Positions 59,350-64,000 of a DNA stretch of 64,000 nt are shown piece after piece. A model generated the notes under the pieces. It was not told the DNA's origin, did not search any database, and saw nothing but the letters and a program-made list of their open reading frames with translations. Positions within the stretch are counted from its first letter, which is position 1, and each line of letters opens with the position of its first letter. Origin of the DNA: Basidiobolus meristosporus CBS 931.73 (Eukaryota > Basidiobolomycota > Basidiobolomycetes > Basidiobolales > Basidiobolaceae); the NCBI GenBank assembly GCA_002104905.1, contig MCFE01000156.1, forward strand, positions 62,001 through 126,000, read 5' to 3'. Made by a program: the position numbers and the translations under genes.

Positions 59350-60247
59350 TCAGAGGCCATTGTCGAGGCGGTATTTGATCAGGTCGGCGATAGTGATCAT
59401 TTTGATGCCGTGCTTCACGGAAAATGCTTTGCAGTCGTCACGACGTGCCATTGTGCCGTCATCATTGACCAGCTCACAAATGACAGCCACCGGGCTTAAT
59501 CCGGAAAGCTTGCATAGATCTACAGTTCAAGGCGAGGGTTAGTGCGAGCTAGAGGGATACTGGGGGCTCGTGAGACCTACCAACTGAAGCCTCAGTATGT
59601 CCAGTACGAGTGAGGACTCCGCCATCGCGAGCGCGCAATGGAAGGATATGTCCAGGACGGTTGAATTCGGTTGGCTCGGTGATAGACAGATCCGCCAAGC
59701 TACGAGCAGTCAGGGCCCTGTCATGTGCAGAGATTCCGGTGGTAGTGTCTGCGCATACAACTCCGTCAGCCTTAGGAAACGGGAGGTTGAAAGAAAATGG
59801 CGCACTCACCATGCCTGTAGTCCACACTGATTGTGTATGCGGTCTTGTGGGGATCGGTACTGTTCGGTACCATAAGGGGGAGCTGTAGTTGGTCAGCCCT
59901 TTCGTTGGTCATAGGGACACATACATAGCCACTACAGCACGGAACCTGGTTAGCGTGGGGGAGGGAAACCTGACAAACAAGGATTTCTGTACCTCGTGTA
60001 ACGGATCATGAAGCTCATGTCTTTAGTGGAGACCTTTTCGGCGGCAATGATCAGGTCCCCTTCGTTTTCACGATCTTCGTTATCAACCACAAGGAGAAAC
60101 TTGCCTGCGGCTAAACAAAGAACTGGGTCAGCGCCACGACATACACACAGCCCAAGCGCACAACATACCGAAATCCTCCAAAGCGGATTGGATGGCGTCG
60201 AATTCGCAGGTCGAGTGGTCTTCTGGCAAAAGAGAGGGGTTGGTCAT
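59350..60247 (-). CDS. RIB3: 3,4-dihydroxy-2-butanone 4-phosphate synthase
   Basis: Five exons on the minus strand: 60,247-60,169; 60,110-59,993; 59,931-59,810; 59,748-59,581; 59,519-59,350. They encode 218 residues, the usual length for fungal Rib3. All introns are 58-61 bp GT-AG, several with CTAAC branch-type motifs. Signatures: [10 protein letters not shown] (36-45, metal and substrate-binding acids), [14 protein letters not shown] (107-120), [22 protein letters not shown] (143-164, with His157), and [15 protein letters not shown] (177-191). The enzyme converts ribulose 5-phosphate to 3,4-dihydroxy-2-butanone 4-phosphate and formate, feeding lumazine synthase in riboflavin synthesis. No GTP cyclohydrolase II domain is fused, in keeping with fungi. 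The start is the only ATG ahead of the conserved core. Confidence 0.96.
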
Positions 60248-60355
60248 ATTCAACGAGGTAGAAGAGATAGCGACGGTCGCAGTGAAGATGGTGGCAGAAG
60301 GGTGGATGAAGGTAGATTATAAAAGAATTTTCAATTAACTGGCGATTCGTCAAGA

Positions 60356-60384
60356 TTCACCAACCATTAGTTCACCAACCATTA
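60356..60384. repeat. 14-bp direct repeat upstream of RIB3
   Basis: TTCACCAACCATTA occurs twice (60,356-60,369 and 60,371-60,384), one base apart, 109-137 bp upstream of the RIB3 start codon. It is placed as a promoter element would be, but no binding protein is known to me. Confidence 0.45.
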
Positions 60385-62395
60385 TATATATTGTAGTGAA
60401 TAGATTCGCATCAGACAGGCTCATTAATAACGCATCAGTTCGAGGAAACAGCTCGGAAAAACATCCAGACTAATTTGATCGATTGTTTCATTTGGGATGG
60501 CCCAGTGGTATCGGATCAAATCCCTGTTCCAATTAGAAATCAACTTCTCGATAATAATGAAGACTAATCATGCAGCTTGTGCTGAAGTGATTCCATCAGG
60601 GGATCAGCAACAGTTGGATAGCATCTTACTAATCAACCCAAGCCCTCCACATATCAGAATCTAGGAAAAAAATCACCGTTGTACTGGACACAGCTCCCCC
60701 GTTCACCAATGATGCTTTATTCTCACATGTCAAGGGTAGACTCAAAGGATGTGAAACGTGGGCTAATTCATCGAATGATTAGCAAGCGATGCGTACCATT
60801 CGAGGAGACACCTAGCCACCACGCATTGAGCGAAGTTTCCGAGGATTTTCGAGCCGCCTCGTCATGTCCACGGCCGCTTCCCTCCCTTTGGTGGTTGAGT
60901 GGATCTGGGATAGCCCCTCATGAGACTGTGCTGGGCTGAGCTCACCAGCATGGAATCGGACGTTCTGTCCGTAACTCCCCACCAAACGCTGGCTTCAACT
61001 CCAATCAACGGTAAAGCGCTGAAATCCTTCTTCAGGAAGGGTCTCTGTGCTAGATAGATCCTTGTGATACAGCTCCTATCAATTTTGCTGGTGCCACCGT
61101 GGGCGCTGCGGCAGGGCGAAGCGCACAACCACCAAGAGCCAACGGGCCATCCCTCCGAGTCGCCCACCACCCTCCCAAGGGTGTGGCTGCGATAAAGACC
61201 ACAGCACTTGGCAAACCTTTTCGAAAATTAGAGTTGTCCGCCTCAGCGGATCCTCCACCAAAAGGGGGATGGTTAAGGGTCGCACTGTCTGATTGCTGGG
61301 ATTAGATAGTGCCGGAGCGAGGCAATTGGATTTGTAATTGTTGCTTAAAATATGCATCCGATGCCAGTAACCATGCTCTAAGAAGGCCCATTTCTCCGTT
61401 TAGATGGTCTTCCTGGTGGATCTAAGATTCGTGCTTCCTGCGAGCTTGATTGGTATTATCGGCTGCTGGATGACCAAACGCTTCCTATCTATGGCTGATT
61501 AGATATAGATATAAGCTTGCGAGGAACCAGCCTGGTGATTCCTGCAGCTAAGCCTTGGTCAGCAATTTGGAATCGAATGGAAAGAGATCGTTGGGAACCC
61601 TGATTGGTTTCAGGTGTTCTATGGAAATCAGTGATCATAGGCTCTTAGGCGCACAGCGTAGCTTTTGGGCGTAGGTTGTTTATCGTCGACAATTGATATG
61701 GCCCTCTTGTCCTAGAAAAGATTTCGAAGTAGACAGCAGTTGTCTGGAACGACCTCCCGAGGTTTCTATGGGAATATGGGCTTTACACTCTCCTTCCGCT
61801 GTTGGGTTGTTCCGCAGTTTAGTTACACCTGAATCGCCCCTTGCTCCTAACCCAAAGGGCCCCAATGGAATTCGCTCGGGAGAAATCAAAGAACTCCAGC
61901 GTCAGTGGCAAAACTAGCTCACCTGTGCCTCTTGCGAGTCCACGGGTTTCTCTTACGCATATCTTCAGCTCACGAACCGCTACGGGAAGGTGAAAATCTC
62001 TGCAGTCACACCAAATAGGCTGCTGCTGGATATATCTGTTATGTGAGCTTACCAATTAATATGCTTTCACGAATAGCCTGGATTTTGTTTGTATCATGGG
62101 TGCGGCACCGATATTGCTACGCTTGACTGAGCATACAATTGTCGTGCGGATGCTGATATATATACCTCATGCCTGTACAGCTATTGGCTAGCAACAATTG
62201 TTAACGCAGGATCATTAGGAACTTTGAGTTAACCATCATATATTATACGAATAGCACTTTCAGCTGGGTGGCTTACAATATCTTACATGTAGACTACATT
62301 ATATACGAAGGGATGTACGGGGATAGAAGACAAGGAGGGGGATCAGGTACATATAAAGGTGATCAATGGGCTACGGTTGCCTGACAACGTGCTCT
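60385..62395. other. Spacer between RIB3 and the F-box gene
   Basis: Two kilobases with normal CpG content and several short overlapping frames, none with a domain or splice support. The right end (about 62,140-62,330) is AT-rich and probably forms the 3' flank of the F-box gene. Confidence 0.5.
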
Positions 62396-64000
62396 CTAAT
62401 CTACAATAGCGAACTCGGGAAATTTGGTTTTCAAGGTATCGATTGACGAAGGATCAACCTCTGGCAAGCAGGGCTCAGAAATATGGATTTGCACCAAGTC
62501 GGAGACATCCATTCGTCCCAGCATATCGAAAAACTCCTGGCCTAAGCCCCAGTTGACGAGGCTAAGCTTTGTCAGAGTTCGCAGGAAACGAGTGGTGGTG
62601 ATGGGTTCTACATACAACCTCGCTTGGTCTCCATTCGAGTAGGCCGGATTCTCATTGGACACCTTGCTGACTTTGTTCAAACTCAGTTCCACCAAACCCG
62701 TGCATTTCTTGGCGACTACATGCAGCGTCCTCGGTCCAAGACTCCCGCTGTGAATGTGCAGAGTGCTTAGAGAGTTGCCTAGGCTTCTCACTATGTCGTA
62801 AACACAGTACTCATCGATGGTGGCGGAATCCAGTGCAAGGTGTTTGAGGTTGTTGCAATATTTGCCAACTACGTTGCCAAATCCATTAGGCAGATTGCTC
62901 GAATTGACGAACAGTGTTTTCAACGAGCTACCGCAATGTGTAAACAATGCCTGCCAAGAGTCGAGATTCAGCTTGCCTCTTATGGATTGAGTCAAAGTTG
63001 TCTCGAAACACGGTAAGCTGATCTCGATGCTCTGCATGGTTCTGGGTAAACCACTGGCAAGAGCGACCATTTGTTGGTGACCTATCTGGACGCCTGACAG
63101 CTTTAGACATCTCAAATGAGTCCACGAGCGCTCATACCACGAATTTGGCAACGTCAGCATCAGGCTGGTGAAGTCCGATCTTCTGAGATCCATTTCCAGC
63201 TCGACCAACCGAGCCCCAAAATGGAAGGCTATTTCTTCACTGGTGTCCATGATCCTTCGATCCAAGGTGGAGTTCCCGTACACATGCAAATTCTGAATCC
63301 TCAGCCGGGTGATACCAGGACACATGCGATTCAGCCTTGCGGCAAGTTTGTTTGGTATACCGTAGGCAGTTAAGGTGAAGTCCTGGACGGATGGCGTAGC
63401 TGATAGAACCATCTCCAAGAAATCTTCCCTTAATTCTCCGCATGGCTTGAGGCGGAATTCCTCCATGATCCTCAATCGATGTAGCTGCCGAGCTTCTGGC
63501 ATGTATGCGTGTCTGCTGCGCGAGGATATGCCTGGGTGCGCGCCCTTTTGTACCTGGATGCTCAGATCCTCCAGCAATGGACATTTATCTAGCAACTGAT
63601 ACAGAAAGACGAGGCCGAGGTCGGTCTGCTCGATGGACAAATGCTCCAACACTCGCAAGTTTCGGAAAGGGAAATGCGAAATTCGTGAACACGTCAGATA
63701 TCCCGGCGAGAACTTCAATACGCGCAGATTGGTGAGCTGTAGGACCCAAGGAAGGAGCTGGTCAAGCATCTTGGTCGAGTAGTTGGGCGCTTCGACTCTC
63801 TTTACCAGTGAGTTGACCGATTCTAATGAGTGAGTTAGCATGGGGGTTTATACTTTGAGTAATATGGATCTCGCGCTTACGTTGAGGTGCTTTGAAGTGA
63901 AGAAGTCGAGTGTCGGGCTCCTTTGTAATAACCATCCGGGATAGCGCGGGTGCTCTCCATAGGCATTTCAGCCCAACATCGCTCCACGTGGAGCAGACCA
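62396..64000 (-). CDS. F-box and leucine-rich-repeat protein, 5' end outside window
   Basis: Exon 2 is 63,822-62,396. It is joined through a 58-bp intron (63,823-63,880; CTAAC branch motif, TTAG acceptor) to an exon that leaves the window at 64,000. The visible exon 1 encodes VCSTWSDVGLKCLWRAPALSRMV, the second half of an F-box. Exon 2 gives about 475 residues of leucine-rich repeats (LRVLKFSPGYL, LRVLEHLSIEQTDL, CPLLEDLSIQV, LKHLALDSATI, LVELSLNKVS and others), ending in EFAIVD. The ATG at 63,841 is intronic and not a start. Such proteins act as substrate adaptors of SCF ubiquitin ligases; the target is unknown. Similar F-box/LRR proteins are often multi-copy in fungi. Confidence 0.88.

Noticed and set aside
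63836-63841. ATG at 63,841 as start of the F-box/LRR protein
   Set aside because: It lies in a 58-bp intron with a donor, a CTAAC branch site and an acceptor. The upstream exon continues the frame with an F-box half.
1-64000. CRISPR arrays, bacterial operons, toxin genes, rRNA and tRNA genes
   Set aside because: No regular spaced repeats, no prokaryotic gene organisation, and no cloverleaf with B-box recognisable by eye. A tRNAscan run would be needed to exclude tRNAs formally.

Overview
This is a fungal nuclear window made of two very different halves. The evidence for a fungus is the set of host genes at the right end: PP4 phosphatase, RIB3, an Sfp1-like zinc-finger regulator and an F-box/LRR protein. 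Their 14 introns are short (58-93 nt), GT-AG, and often carry CTAAC/CTGAC branch sites close to the acceptor. That pattern fits a filamentous ascomycete best, but the species and even the phylum are not proven from this window. Bases 1 to about 47,000 are an AT-rich, strongly CpG-poor transposon nest with no host gene. About 47,000 to 64,000 has ordinary CpG content and holds four host genes separated by long spacers. TRANSPOSON NEST: (i) A Ty3/gypsy family with 368-bp LTRs is present as a complete, uninterrupted element (7,881-12,818, minus strand, identical LTRs, 1,377-aa Gag-Pol), a decayed copy (19,171-24,107, plus strand) and one LTR cut by the left window edge (1-313). (ii) A CACTA/EnSpm-type DNA transposon family encodes a Tnp2 transposase and, divergently, a second protein of unknown function. 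It is present as four copies or fragments (A 314-638; B 2,699-6,440; C 6,978-13,820; D about 18,700-33,130). Copies C and D are split by gypsy insertions. (iii) A second gypsy family with LTRs of about 1.07 kb is present as a truncated element (28,151-32,265) and a solo LTR (639-1,702). (iv) A Ty1/copia family with LTRs of about 348 bp shows three-deep nesting at 34.0-46.9 kb: element E inside F inside G. It also left a truncated copy at 13.8-15.6 kb and a cluster of solo or broken LTRs at 54.6-56.5 kb. (v) A PIF/Harbinger transposase pseudogene (15.6-16.7 kb) carries the same terminal motif as two non-coding elements: a 730-bp foldback element in copy B and a 179-bp MITE in a copia LTR. (vi) A further repeat (R3) with a 286-codon open frame of unknown identity occurs twice. 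HOST GENES: the C2H2 regulator (50,101-51,108) stands alone. PP4 catalytic subunit (57,285-58,795, nine exons) and RIB3 (59,350-60,247 complement, five exons) converge. The F-box/LRR gene runs off the right edge (62,396 to >64,000, complement). The layout gives a relative age order: CACTA copies and copia G are old hosts; gypsy, copia F and foldback insertions came later; copia E landed inside F; gypsy-1, with identical LTRs, is the youngest intact resident.
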